Assembly: GCA_905215765.1 (NCBI GenBank)
Contig: CAJMRP010000026.1
Location: 1-19,736, forward strand
Direction of reading: 5' to 3'
From: an uncultured bacterium
GTDB lineage: Bacteria > Actinomycetota > Coriobacteriia > Coriobacteriales > Coriobacteriaceae
Length of the DNA: 19,736 nucleotides
The notes beneath the pieces were generated by a model, which worked only from the letters and a program-made list of their open reading frames with translations, had not been told where the DNA came from and searched no databases. Shown here piece by piece: positions 1 through 7,599 of this stretch. The first letter of the stretch is position 1, and each line of letters begins with the position of its first letter. The translations under genes and the position numbers were made by a program.

Positions 1-12
1 CCTGCGCAAGAC

Positions 13-41
13 GGAAAGCACATTAAGTGCTTTCCTTTGCG
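13..41 (+). terminator. Stem-loop near the left edge, terminator-like
   Basis: A perfect 9-bp stem, GGAAAGCAC (13-21) with GTGCTTTCC (27-35), closes a 5-nt loop and is followed by TTTG. An outer CGCAA (5-9) / TTGCG (37-41) pairing can extend it across a small internal loop. It could be the terminator of a plus-strand gene lying left of the window, or the 5' hairpin of the structured RNA proposed at 43-243. The T-tract is short, so the terminator reading is only moderate. Confidence 0.35.
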
Positions 42-42
42 T

Positions 43-243
43 GCGGAACTCGCGACAAACTTAACCCCCGCCCTCAGCCCCGGAGACCCTCCCTGCCGTC
101 ACATTGTTCAATCAGTTTTGCGGGCGTGCGCCGCTGCGCGGCTAGCCCGCATGCTCCTCGGCGGGGTTGGTCTGATGGATCTTGTTGAACTTCCGCCTTT
201 GGCTCAAATGGAAACGGGGGACGCATCTGCATCCCCCGTTTTT
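43..243 (+). ncRNA. Candidate structured non-coding RNA, family unknown
   Basis: No convincing protein is encoded here, but the plus strand has nested complementary segments ending in a strong terminator. They are GCGGAA (43-48) with TTCCGC (191-196), GTTCAA (106-111) with TTGAAC (185-190), TCAG (112-115) with CTGA (172-175), TGCGGGC (119-125) with GCCCGCA (145-151), and GCCGC (130-134) with GCGGC (138-142). A further pairing, 63-72 with 160-168 (one bulge), would form a pseudoknot. I looked for the hallmarks of SRP RNA, RNase P RNA and tmRNA and do not see them. A minus-strand 3' UTR of the gene starting at 718 cannot be excluded, though the T-tract favours plus-strand transcription. Start coordinate is approximate; no clear promoter was found. 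Confidence 0.35.
214..243 (+). terminator. Rho-independent terminator, possibly bidirectional
   Basis: ACGGGGGA (214-221) pairs with TCCCCCGT (232-239), with a minor inner GCA/TGC pairing, and is followed on the plus strand by five T (239-243). On the minus strand the same stem lies just after the phosphoesterase stop codon (251-253) and is followed by TTTCC, so it probably also ends that gene. Confidence 0.7.
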
Positions 244-250
244 GTTGTGA

Positions 251-718
251 TTACTCTAGGTCAATAAACTTAGTGCTTAGGATCTTGCCGTCTTTTACTA
301 GCATTCTGGCCATGGTGGGGCCTCTGGTGCCTCTGGGGTAGCTGGCGCTGCCCGGGTTGAGGACTAAGCAACGGCCCACTTGGGCTTCTTTGGTTACGTG
401 GGTGTGGCCGTTGATGGCTACGTCTACGGATCCCACCGGAAGGTCTTCGCGGTAGTGGGCTACGGCGAATTTGAGGCCTTCGTAGGTAAAAAGCGCAAGA
501 CGGTCTACATCGGGGCCGTAGTCGCGGTAGTAATCGTTGTTGCCCAGTACGGCCCGCACGGGAGCGATGGTGCATAGGTGCTCGTAGTCCATCTCTGACG
601 TGAGGTCGCCGGCGTGGATAATCAGATCTGCGCCCTCAAGCTCATCCAAGAGCGCAGGCGATAAATAGCCGTGGGTGTCCGAGATGATGTCGATGCGCTT
701 GGCGCTTGCGCTGTTCAT
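251..718 (-). CDS. YfcE/MJ0936-type metallophosphoesterase
   Basis: A 155-residue protein of the calcineurin-like metallophosphoesterase superfamily (YfcE/MJ0936, Metallophos_2 group), predicted to be a cytoplasmic Mn- or Mg-dependent phosphodiesterase; the natural substrate is unknown. The metal-binding motifs appear in order: ISDTHG near the N-terminus, HAGDL, GNND, a middle histidine (AVAHYRED) and GHTH. Length fits this small single-domain family. The ATG at 718 is chosen because GGAAGG lies 5 nt upstream. The frame stays open to 769, but that extension would read through the terminator of the preceding operon (757-805). It is therefore a separate transcription unit, although no clear promoter can be named in the 40 bp available. 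It ends a few bases before the stem at 214-243. Family assignment is firm; physiological role is not. Confidence 0.9.
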   Translation of the reverse strand: MNSASAKRIDIISDTHGYLSPALLDELEGADLIIHAGDLTSEMDYEHLCTIAPVRAVLGNNDYYRDYGPDVDRLALFTYEGLKFAVAHYREDLPVGSVDVAINGHTHVTKEAQVGRCLVLNPGSASYPRGTRGPTMARMLVKDGKILSTKFIDLE

Positions 719-756
719 GGGATCCTTCCGCAAAAAACGATTCGGCAGATACATAC

Positions 757-805
757 AAAAAAGCCCCACGGCTCCGCAGACGATGGGTCTACAGGGCTGC
801 GGGGC
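757..805 (-). terminator. Terminator of the GT2-kinase-regulator operon
   Basis: Minus-strand stem GCCCC (801-805) with GGGGC (763-767), extended with a bulge by GCAG/CTGC, followed by six T (762-757). It starts 8 nt after the stop codon of the LytTR regulator and separates it from the phosphoesterase gene. Confidence 0.8.
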
Positions 806-812
806 CAGTGTG

Positions 813-1529
813 CTAGAGACTCAGAGCCTTCTTGAGCGGCACGACGCGGCGGCGCGAAACCGGCACGCGTTCGTCGACGCCCGTAATGCCCAGCTGGATG
901 GCGCCCGAGGGCACCGTCTCCACATCCGTGACGCACGCCAAGTTGACGATATAGCGGCGGTGAACACGGAAGAAGCCAAAGTCGCAGAGTTTGGCCTCAA
1001 ACTGCGCCAGCGAGGTCGTCGACAAAAAGCGATCATCGACGGTATAGATGCAGGAGTAATCGTCCTTGGCCATGATAAAGCGAATGTCGTCCACGGGAAT
1101 GAGCACCTTGCGGCCGCCCTTTTCCACCGGGATACGCTCGATGGTCACCTTGCTGTCCGTAACCGGCTTGGTGCGTTGCATGACCTTCTCGATCGCGCGA
1201 TCCAAGCGAGCTTCCTCGACCGGCTTCATCAGATAATCGACGGCATCCACGTCGAATGCCTCGACCGCATGGTCACTATACGCAGTCACAAACACGATCG
1301 CCGGCGGATTTTTGAGCTTATGCAGCGCCTCGGCAAGTTGCAGGCCCGAGGCACCGGGCATCGAGATATCGAGAAACACGACATCCACGCGACTTTCCAT
1401 AAGCATCTCGATGGCGGAGCGGACGCTCGACGCCTCCGTGATCGTGCCGATCTTGCCCGTTTGCTCGAGCAGGAAGCGAAGCTCCGAGCGAGCCGGCGCC
1501 TCATCATCCACAATCATCGCACGCAGCAT
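813..1529 (-). CDS. LytTR-family response regulator (first pair)
   Basis: A 238-residue cytoplasmic regulator. An N-terminal receiver domain (about 1-120) has acidic pocket D8/D9, phosphoacceptor D54 in FLDISMPG, T82 and K102. A C-terminal LytTR DNA-binding domain (about 135-238) contains the typical FFRVHRRYIVNL segment. LytTR regulators bind short direct repeats and are phosphorylated by LytS-type kinases; the kinase gene lies 72 nt upstream, so the two are the likely cognate pair. The ATG at 1529 has GAAAGG 10 nt upstream. An in-frame TTG at 1550 would add seven residues but has no ribosome binding site. The residues around the receiver show no loss of catalytic positions. The target genes are not identifiable from sequence. 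Confidence 0.93.
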   Translation of the reverse strand: MLRAMIVDDEAPARSELRFLLEQTGKIGTITEASSVRSAIEMLMESRVDVVFLDISMPGASGLQLAEALHKLKNPPAIVFVTAYSDHAVEAFDVDAVDYLMKPVEEARLDRAIEKVMQRTKPVTDSKVTIERIPVEKGGRKVLIPVDDIRFIMAKDDYSCIYTVDDRFLSTTSLAQFEAKLCDFGFFRVHRRYIVNLACVTDVETVPSGAIQLGITGVDERVPVSRRRVVPLKKALSL

Positions 1530-1553
1530 AGGGATAAAACCTTTCGTCAACTA

Positions 1554-1593
1554 ACTACGCCGGGCATCCGTCGCATGACGTTGAGCCCGTAGT
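1554..1593 (-). other. Hairpin between kinase and regulator genes
   Basis: ACTACG/CGTAGT plus GGC/GCC arms (1554-1565 and 1585-1593) can pair across the gap between kinase stop and regulator start. The T-rich run (CTTTTATTTT) follows it on the plus strand, so as a terminator it would act on antisense transcription. On the minus strand it may be an mRNA processing or stability hairpin. Confidence 0.35.
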
Positions 1594-1601
1594 CTTTTAT
1601 T

Positions 1602-2945
1602 TTACTCTTGAATGTCAAAGATGCTCTCTGACAAATCAAGATGAAGGAGCACTTTGGTGCCCTTACCCGGCGCCGATTCGACACGCGTATAGGAGTGCGG
1701 CCCATAAAAGCGATGGATGCGCTCCGAAATATTGTGCATGGCCACACCGGCGCCGCCACCCTGGGGAGAGCTGGCGTCGGGACGGGCAGAACGCTCGTCA
1801 AACAGTCTGGCGGCGGTACCCTCATCCATGCCCACGCCATTATCGGCCACGGCAATCAAGATTGCATCCTCGCCGTCTTGGTGAACGGTCACGTCGATCC
1901 TCAGGGCGTCGTCATCGCCCATACCATGACGTACGGCGTTCTCGACAATCGGCTGGATCACGAACGCCGGCACCAGCGTATCTTCCACGTCCTCGGACAC
2001 ATCGAACGTCGCAAGCACGCGGTCCTCGCCAAAGCGGGCCTTCTCAAAGGTAAGGTAGCGCTTGGTCTGTGCGACCTCGCGCGAGACCGGAATAAGCGAT
2101 CCCGAGTTGTCGAGCGTGGCACGATAGAACGATGAGAACTCACGAAGCAGTTCGCGGGCCCGCAGCGGGTCGGTGCGCGTAAACGATGCAATGGTGTTCA
2201 GCGTGTTGAACAGGAAGTGCGGGTTAATCTGCGCCTGCAGCGCACGCACCTCGGCGCGCGCCGTGAGTTCCTTTTGCACCTCGAGCTCGTGGATGGCGAG
2301 CTGTGTGGACAAGATCTCGGCAAAGCCCGAGGCAAGCGCATACTGGGTACGGTCGACGGCGCGCGGGGTCTTGTAGTAGAACTTGAGCGTGCCGACGGTA
2401 CGATCGCCCACCTTGATGGGGGCGATAATGCCGGCGGGGACTTGGTTGTGCGAGCCGTCCGAGCCCACGACATCCACCATACGGTTGAACGACTGCACGA
2501 TGCCATGTTCGATAACGTAGCGTGTGGCAAGCGTGTGGATGGGAGTATCGGGCAGCAGTTTTTCCTCAAACTCGCCCGCGCAGGCAAGCACGTTGTCCTC
2601 GTCGGTGATGGCCACCGTCATGGCGCGCGTCTCGGGCAAAATGCGCCGGCACACCAAACGCGCTGACTCCTGCGTCAGACCGCCCTTAATGTCCTCGAGC
2701 ATGGCCGAGGCCACCGAGAGCGTCTCCTCGGTGTACTGGGAGCGCACCGAATCGGGATTGAGCGTCAAAAAGATAAAGATGCACAGAAAGATGCACAGCA
2801 GCGCGCAGGCAATCACCGTGGCGATCGGCTCGATACCGGTCACCAAGGCAAAAATAAAGTACACCAGCACGCAAATGGCGCAGGCAACGGCAATGATGCG
2901 AAAGATTGATATTGAACTATCGCGCTGGGCGCGGCGGTCGATCAT
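1602..2945 (-). CDS. LytS-type sensor histidine kinase (first pair)
   Basis: A 447-residue membrane kinase. Two hydrophobic helices (about 13-37 and 39-62) are separated by only a couple of residues, so almost nothing is exposed outside. A GAF-like cytoplasmic sensory region follows (about 75-215). The His_kinase box QINPHFLFNTLNTI has the predicted phospho-histidine H243. A HATPase domain carries the N-box ENAVRHG (335-341), DNGVGM (368-373) and a glycine-rich GGGAGVAMHN segment. Unlike classical LytS it lacks the five-to-six-helix 5TMR-LYT sensor. The start codon overlaps the stop of the glycosyltransferase gene (ATGA at 2942-2945), implying translational coupling. The LytTR regulator follows and is the likely partner. 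The stimulus is unknown; a short membrane anchor plus GAF suggests a cytoplasmic or membrane-state signal (inference). Confidence 0.92.
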   Translation of the reverse strand: MIDRRAQRDSSISIFRIIAVACAICVLVYFIFALVTGIEPIATVIACALLCIFLCIFIFLTLNPDSVRSQYTEETLSVASAMLEDIKGGLTQESARLVCRRILPETRAMTVAITDEDNVLACAGEFEEKLLPDTPIHTLATRYVIEHGIVQSFNRMVDVVGSDGSHNQVPAGIIAPIKVGDRTVGTLKFYYKTPRAVDRTQYALASGFAEILSTQLAIHELEVQKELTARAEVRALQAQINPHFLFNTLNTIASFTRTDPLRARELLREFSSFYRATLDNSGSLIPVSREVAQTKRYLTFEKARFGEDRVLATFDVSEDVEDTLVPAFVIQPIVENAVRHGMGDDDALRIDVTVHQDGEDAILIAVADNGVGMDEGTAARLFDERSARPDASSPQGGGAGVAMHNISERIHRFYGPHSYTRVESAPGKGTKVLLHLDLSESIFDIQE

Positions 2946-4129
2946 TCGGCCCCCTCCAGGATACTGATCAGTTGTGCGTCACGCCAAAGCCCGTCCATGA
3001 TCTTGGGCCAAAAGCTCTGGAAACGCAGGTAGCTTGCAGCGTTTTGGCGCGCATAGGCCTTTGCCTCGTCGATACCATGGCGCCAGATGCGCAGGTAGCC
3101 CTCATGCTCGCGGGTAAACACGCTGCGGACCATAGCGGTCTTGCGCACGCGGTCGTCGAGCTCGCGCGAAATCCACGGGCCCGGGTAGGGCATGAGCGAT
3201 GCCGCCGTAACGGGAATGAGCTCCTTTTGATGCGCGGCGAATGTCAACTTGGCCCGTTCGTAGTACCAACGGTATACATCCTGCATAAAGCGCGGTGAGC
3301 GCTTTTCGGACTCCGGAGGCAGATGGCGCACGGTCCACTCGTTATCGAACCACACGTCGTAGCCAAACATGCGCATGTTAAAGAGGTAATCCAAGTCCTC
3401 GCCGCGGGTGATAAACGGGTCAAAGGCCACACGCGTAAAGGCGCGGGCGTGCAGGGCCATCAGGCCGCCGCACACGTAGTTGGAACGCGAGATGCGGGTG
3501 CCCGAGAGCGCCTTTTTCATCCAACGGTTGAACTCGATGCGCTTGGTCCACCAACGATGGCAGATGCCCGCCTTGTCCGTGGGAGCCAGCGGCGAGCCGT
3601 CGCGATCGTAGAAATAACCGCTCTTGACCAAGATCGGCAAGCCCTGACGCGTCTGCTGCCCCAACGCATAGGTCGCGCGCTTCATAAAGTCGGCGTCGAT
3701 GACAGTCTCATCGTCATCCAAAAAGATAACCGCGTCATGCCCCAGCACAGCGGCACAGGCTAGCCCCATGTTGCGGATGGCACCGTAGCCTCGCAGGCTC
3801 ACGCACTCGCCCGAACCCTTGGGCGCGATCTGAGCAACCCGGTCTGCAATGCGCGAGGCCTGGGTGTTGGTGACAACGGTGACCTTGAGCGTGGGATGCG
3901 CGTCGACAATCTCGTGCACGCGCAGCGACACATCGGCTGTGGCAGAAACGGGACAGACCACCAAAAGGATGATGCGCGGGATGTCACGTACCTGCTCAAG
4001 CGAGGCCAGACAGCGGTCGAGTTCGGGATTGTCGGCGTTGAGTCGCGTCGAATGGTCATAGGTGCCAGGGGCGTTTGCGCAAGCGTCATCGCCCGCCCAA
4101 TACGTTGGAATCACGACTGTGGCGTTCAT
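2942..4129 (-). CDS. Glycosyltransferase family 2 protein
   Basis: A 395-residue GT-A fold glycosyltransferase, probably family 2. The N-terminus has the nucleotide-sugar fold start VVIPTY; a DXD-type metal/nucleotide motif lies in IFLDDDE (138-140); the acceptor-side motif GEDLDYLF (GED at 243-245) is followed by H269 in VRHLPP. No transmembrane segment is obvious, so it should act on the cytoplasmic face; donor and acceptor cannot be read from sequence. The ATG at 4129 has GGGAGGG about 7 nt upstream. It is first in the unit glycosyltransferase-kinase-regulator, with a 4-nt overlap to the kinase gene. A terminator-like hairpin lies directly upstream in its leader (4151-4186), leaving little room for a promoter between them. 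Cell-envelope glycan decoration is the natural inference, but it is not shown. Confidence 0.85.
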   Translation of the reverse strand: MNATVVIPTYWAGDDACANAPGTYDHSTRLNADNPELDRCLASLEQVRDIPRIILLVVCPVSATADVSLRVHEIVDAHPTLKVTVVTNTQASRIADRVAQIAPKGSGECVSLRGYGAIRNMGLACAAVLGHDAVIFLDDDETVIDADFMKRATYALGQQTRQGLPILVKSGYFYDRDGSPLAPTDKAGICHRWWTKRIEFNRWMKKALSGTRISRSNYVCGGLMALHARAFTRVAFDPFITRGEDLDYLFNMRMFGYDVWFDNEWTVRHLPPESEKRSPRFMQDVYRWYYERAKLTFAAHQKELIPVTAASLMPYPGPWISRELDDRVRKTAMVRSVFTREHEGYLRIWRHGIDEAKAYARQNAASYLRFQSFWPKIMDGLWRDAQLISILEGAE

Positions 4130-4150
4130 GCCTTACCCTCCCTGCAACAC

Positions 4151-4186
4151 AAAAACGGGACGCCGCCAAACACAGGCGACGCCCCG
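4151..4186 (-). terminator. Terminator downstream of the MFS gene, in the GT2 leader
   Basis: Minus-strand 12-bp stem (4175-4186 with 4156-4167, all positions pairing if G-U is allowed), 7-nt loop, then five T (4155-4151). It is a good intrinsic terminator for the transporter gene ending at 4301. It also lies only about 20 nt before the glycosyltransferase start codon, so it may act as an attenuator for that operon. Confidence 0.75.
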
Positions 4187-4202
4187 CGACCTAGCTGATT
4201 CC

Positions 4203-4208
4203 ATCATA
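4203..4208 (-). promoter_or_regulatory. Possible -10 element for the GT2-kinase-regulator operon
   Basis: TATGAT on the minus strand, preceded by GGG but with no good -35 hexamer at 16-18 bp. If used, transcription would begin near 4196, about 10 nt before the terminator-like hairpin. Weak evidence; listed because the operon needs a promoter in this gap or must be read through from the transporter gene. Confidence 0.2.
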
Positions 4209-4300
4209 CCCACTTGGGCAAATCATTGCTCGCAAGTCGCAATGTTTATTGCGGATAACCCCAAAAGAGTACCGTGGACAGGCACAATAGCCGCTCGCTC

Positions 4301-5560
4301 CTATGCGGCATGCTCTGCCGCCCGAGTCATGCGGGACAGGCGGACCAGCAGCATAAAGCCAACGATCAGCAGCACGCCAATGGAAAGGACGCCCAGCGAC
4401 GGGTTGCCGGTCAGCGAGGTGACGACCGACACCAGGAAGGTGCCCATAACGCTTGCATAACGACCAAAGATGTCAAAGAAGCCGTAGTACTCGTTGGACT
4501 TTTCCTTGGGGATAATGCGGCCAAAGTAGCTACGGCTAAGCGCCTGCACGCCGCCCTGGAACAGGCCGACCATAATGGCAAGCACCCAGAATTCAAAGGC
4601 GGTCTTTAGGAAGAACGCGGCGAACAGCACAATGCCCATGTAGGCGGCGACTGCCCCCAGGATCATGTTGAGCGTGCCCACGCGTCCGGCGAGCTTGCCG
4701 TAGATGATGGCGGACGGAAAGGCCACGAACTGCGTAACGAGCAGCGCCAGCACCAGCTGCGTCGAATCGATGCCCAAAGCCGAGCCGTAGCTGGTAGCCA
4801 TGGAAATGACCGTGTGCACACCGTCGATATAGAAGAAGAACGCAATCATGTAGACCAGCACGGTCTTGTTGTGGGCGATCTCGCGCATGGTGTGTCCGAC
4901 CTCGGAGAACACACCGCCCACGATGTGGCCGATAGTGTCCTCGGGACCGCGCTCGCGACCGTACTTTTGCTTATAGGTGCGAATGAGCGGCAGGGTAAAG
5001 ATGAGCCACCAGGCACCAGTGATGATAAACGACAGACGCGTTGCCAGCATGGTAGGGACGCCAAGAGCGGGGCCACCCATGATGAGCGCCAGGCAGATGA
5101 CGAACGGCACAGTGGAACCGATGTAGCCCCAGGCATAGCCCGAGCTGGACACGGCGTCCATGCGCTCGTCGGTGGTAATGTCGGGCAGCATGGCGTCGTA
5201 GAACGTCATAGAAGAGTTAAGGCCGATGGTGCACAGCACGTACACGGTCAAAAATGCCATGGCGGACATTGGGATAGCCTGCGCCAAGCAAAGCACCAGG
5301 CCCGTGAGGAAGAAGCCCAAGAAGAACTTGATCTTGTTGCCGGCGTAGTCGGCAAGCGCGCCCAGAATGGGCATGAGCATAGCGATGACCAGCGAGGCGA
5401 TCGTCTGCGCATTGCCCCAGGCGACCACCAGGTCGGCCGAAGAAGCGCCGGTATTGATGGCGTTAAAGTAAATGGGCACCACCGAGGTATTGAGCAGCAC
5501 GAGGGCCGAATTGCCCACATCATACATAACCCAGTTACGCTCGAGCTTGGTGTATTTCAT
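4301..5560 (-). CDS. Atg22/UMF1-type MFS transporter
   Basis: A 419-residue major facilitator protein with about 12 hydrophobic helices. It matches the Atg22-like/UMF1 group in its characteristic blocks: FYDAMLPDIT followed by DAVSSSGYAWGYIGS, FFFYIDGVHTVISMA around the middle, and QALSRSYFGRIIP with EYYGFFDIFGR towards the C-terminus. Bacterial members are assumed to export small molecules, possibly amino acids by analogy with yeast Atg22, but substrates are mostly unknown. The ATG at 5560 has GAAGGG about 10 nt upstream. The gene stands alone between an inverted repeat at 5696-5760 and the terminator at 4151-4186. The family is clear; function is not. Confidence 0.9.
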   Translation of the reverse strand: MKYTKLERNWVMYDVGNSALVLLNTSVVPIYFNAINTGASSADLVVAWGNAQTIASLVIAMLMPILGALADYAGNKIKFFLGFFLTGLVLCLAQAIPMSAMAFLTVYVLCTIGLNSSMTFYDAMLPDITTDERMDAVSSSGYAWGYIGSTVPFVICLALIMGGPALGVPTMLATRLSFIITGAWWLIFTLPLIRTYKQKYGRERGPEDTIGHIVGGVFSEVGHTMREIAHNKTVLVYMIAFFFYIDGVHTVISMATSYGSALGIDSTQLVLALLVTQFVAFPSAIIYGKLAGRVGTLNMILGAVAAYMGIVLFAAFFLKTAFEFWVLAIMVGLFQGGVQALSRSYFGRIIPKEKSNEYYGFFDIFGRYASVMGTFLVSVVTSLTGNPSLGVLSIGVLLIVGFMLLVRLSRMTRAAEHAA

Positions 5561-5695
5561 GGACAGGGACCCTTCGTATTCGCCCGATATGCAGTTAGTT
5601 CATCGTACCCCAATTGTCCAGAACCGCCGGTAAGGATTCGGCAAAGGGGCACGCGGCCATACGGGGCGGTGAGGCAAACCCGCATCCCCAACGCA

Positions 5696-5760
5696 GTTGC
5701 GGTGAAATACGGACTGTTGGACCACTAAAGGCGCCTATTTAATCCATATTCCACCGCAAC
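5696..5760. repeat. Long imperfect inverted repeat between PLC-domain and MFS genes
   Basis: Two 18-nt arms (5696-5713 and 5743-5760), beginning GTTGCGGTG on one strand and ending CACCGCAAC, differ at two positions and are separated by 29 nt. The differences are A/G changes compatible with G-U pairing in RNA, so a full 18-bp stem can form. The loop contains the palindrome AGGCGCCT (5729-5736). No T-tract follows on the minus strand, so it is not a standard terminator of the upstream gene; it may be an operator, an RNA element or a small palindromic repeat. Confidence 0.7.
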
Positions 5761-5789
5761 TTATTGGAGAGCGTGGGCGAGACGGTTCG

Positions 5790-6734
5790 TTATTCCTCGC
5801 GGTCGAACTCCTCATCGGCTTCGAGCACGCGACCGCTGTAGTTGACGTGACTGGTCACGGCATCCATGTCACCGGTCTCGATAAAACGTGCGACCGTGCA
5901 CTCGTAATCGACCAGCGCGCGATCAAAGACCTCGGGGAAACTCTCGTTCGAGACCTCGTCGGTAAAGGGATTCTTCCATGTCAGATAGCCCAGGTTACCG
6001 GTGCGCTCGGGCAGCTCCGTCGTCACGCGATGGGCAAGGCCGTCGAGCAGCGAGTAGTCGTGCACCAAGCCCTCAACCAGCGAGATCGCGCGCGTCTTTG
6101 CGGAGCCGGCCGGCTCAATCGCGCGGTAAAGTCGCTGCATATTGGCAACGGCAGCACCGTACTCCCCTGCCGGAATGTCAATGCCGTACACGCGTCCGGC
6201 AACATAGCTCATCAGCACGCCGGCCACGCGATTGATGCGATCGGTGGTGACGATCTCGCCCGCCGGCGGATAATCGTCGACCGTAGCGCCATCGCGTTTA
6301 AGCTGCAGCATCAGCACATCTAGGTCGCTCTCAATCACGGCATGGACCTGACTGCTCGAATTCTCAAGCTCTGAATCGGACTCCACGATGCCAAACTGCT
6401 GCTCATAGACAAAAGGATGGGCGTTGCGGTCGAGCACGTAATGAGACAGCAGGCCCAGCGCAAAGGCGCGACCCAAGCTGGCGTCGCGCGGCAGCAGATG
6501 CGACACGCCGTCGCGCAGGCACGCGAACTGGCGAGACATGCGCGACCGATGCATGACCTGCGCCAGCAGCGTGCAGTCGGAAACACGCGGTGTCAGAATG
6601 TGAAAGAAAAACGGGTCGGGGCCTTGGTTGCCCAAGATAAAGGCAATGCGCTCTTCATCGGACGTGATGACGCCCTGCGGAAGACGGTCGATGCTTTCCT
6701 CGCCAAACAGATGATGGGTGATAAGCGCGGGCAT
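5790..6734 (-). CDS. Zinc-dependent phospholipase C-domain protein
   Basis: A 314-residue protein with the zinc-dependent phospholipase C/S1-P1 nuclease-like domain (PF00882 type). Candidate metal ligands are visible in order: THHLFGE (H7, H8), GNQGPDPFFFH (D40, H45) and GLLSHYVLDRNAHPF (H98, D102, H106), with HAVIESDLD further on. There is no signal peptide, so unlike clostridial alpha-toxin it is predicted cytoplasmic; such proteins are common in Firmicutes and Actinobacteria without known substrates. The ATG at 6734 has AAAGG 7 nt upstream; an upstream GTG at 6764 is possible but lacks a binding site. It follows the second LytTR regulator by 92 nt on the same strand and may be co-transcribed, although a weak CATAAT hexamer at 6767-6772 could start a separate transcript. 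Confidence 0.82.
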   Translation of the reverse strand: MPALITHHLFGEESIDRLPQGVITSDEERIAFILGNQGPDPFFFHILTPRVSDCTLLAQVMHRSRMSRQFACLRDGVSHLLPRDASLGRAFALGLLSHYVLDRNAHPFVYEQQFGIVESDSELENSSSQVHAVIESDLDVLMLQLKRDGATVDDYPPAGEIVTTDRINRVAGVLMSYVAGRVYGIDIPAGEYGAAVANMQRLYRAIEPAGSAKTRAISLVEGLVHDYSLLDGLAHRVTTELPERTGNLGYLTWKNPFTDEVSNESFPEVFDRALVDYECTVARFIETGDMDAVTSHVNYSGRVLEADEEFDREE

Positions 6735-6826
6735 AATGATCCTTTCGATTTCATTCGATGCCACCCATTATGCCCACCGCGCGCCCATGCCAAACCTGCG
6801 ATGGTAAATGACGGCATGCAGACCGT

Positions 6827-7561
6827 CTACGCAAGCCCCAAGTGTGCTTTAACCTCGGCGGCACAACGACGGGACACGGGCACCGTCGAGGTTACGCGAT
6901 CGAGCCTGAGCTCCATAAGACCCGTGGAACCGATCTCGACATTGTGCACGTCTTCCAAATTGACCAGATAGCTGCGGTGGACACGGATAAAGCCCTCGGA
7001 GGCCAGGCGACGCTCGAGCGAAGAGATCGACTCATTGATCAGGTACGTTCCCTCGGCGCAGATGGCGTTGCAAAAATCGGCGCGCGCCTCAAAGTAGCAG
7101 ACGTCTGCGGCGGGAATGAACACCTTTTTGCCCCCGCGGTCCACCGTCAGACGCAAAGGCTGGCGCGGAGCATGGATAACACGACGGGCACCCAAGGCTG
7201 TCTCGATCTTGTCGAGTGCCTTTGACAGGCGTGCGTCCTCGACCGGCTTGACGACATAGTCGACCGCATCGAGGTTATACGCATCGGCGGCAAATTCGGC
7301 AAACGCCGTCACAAACACAACCACCGGCGGCGTCTTTAGGTTCTGCAGCGTCTCGGCAAGCTCAATTCCCGAGCGACCGGGCATGGTAATGTCTAAAAAC
7401 AGCACGTCGGGCTTGTTCGACAGAATCGACTCCACGGCTTCGGTGACATTGCCCGCCTCGGCAATCTGACCCACACGCGCATCCTTTTCCAACAGATAGC
7501 GTAGCTCAGCCCTAATGGGAGGCTCGTCATCAACCACCAAGATGTTCCAGCCTTCGGACAT
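6827..7561 (-). CDS. LytTR-family response regulator (second pair)
   Basis: A 244-residue paralogue of the regulator at 813-1529. The receiver domain has D11/D12, phosphoacceptor D57 in FLDITMPG, T85 and K105. The C-terminal LytTR domain includes GFIRVHRSYLVNL. Shared stretches such as LFLDI-MPG, PPVVVFVTAF and DAVDYVVKPVE show common ancestry with the first regulator. The start ATG at 7561 has GAGGGGAAG upstream and lies 38 nt after the stop of its kinase gene, so the two are almost certainly co-transcribed and cognate. No catalytic residue is missing. The nearest downstream gene is the phospholipase C-domain protein; the nearest upstream transcription unit is the permease-amidohydrolase pair. 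Either could be a target (inference). Confidence 0.93.
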   Translation of the reverse strand: MSEGWNILVVDDEPPIRAELRYLLEKDARVGQIAEAGNVTEAVESILSNKPDVLFLDITMPGRSGIELAETLQNLKTPPVVVFVTAFAEFAADAYNLDAVDYVVKPVEDARLSKALDKIETALGARRVIHAPRQPLRLTVDRGGKKVFIPAADVCYFEARADFCNAICAEGTYLINESISSLERRLASEGFIRVHRSYLVNLEDVHNVEIGSTGLMELRLDRVTSTVPVSRRCAAEVKAHLGLA

Positions 7562-7599
7562 ATGTGCTTCCCCTCTTTTTCTCTCAATCCAACCGCGTG

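Noticed and set aside
719..769. Extended N-terminus of the phosphoesterase
   Set aside because: It would include the T-tract and stem of the preceding operon terminator, while the internal ATG at 718 has a good ribosome binding site.
675..1592. Open frame of 305 codons on the plus strand opposite the LytTR regulator
   Set aside because: It overlaps a terminator and a complete receiver-LytTR gene on the other strand; no domain motif was seen.
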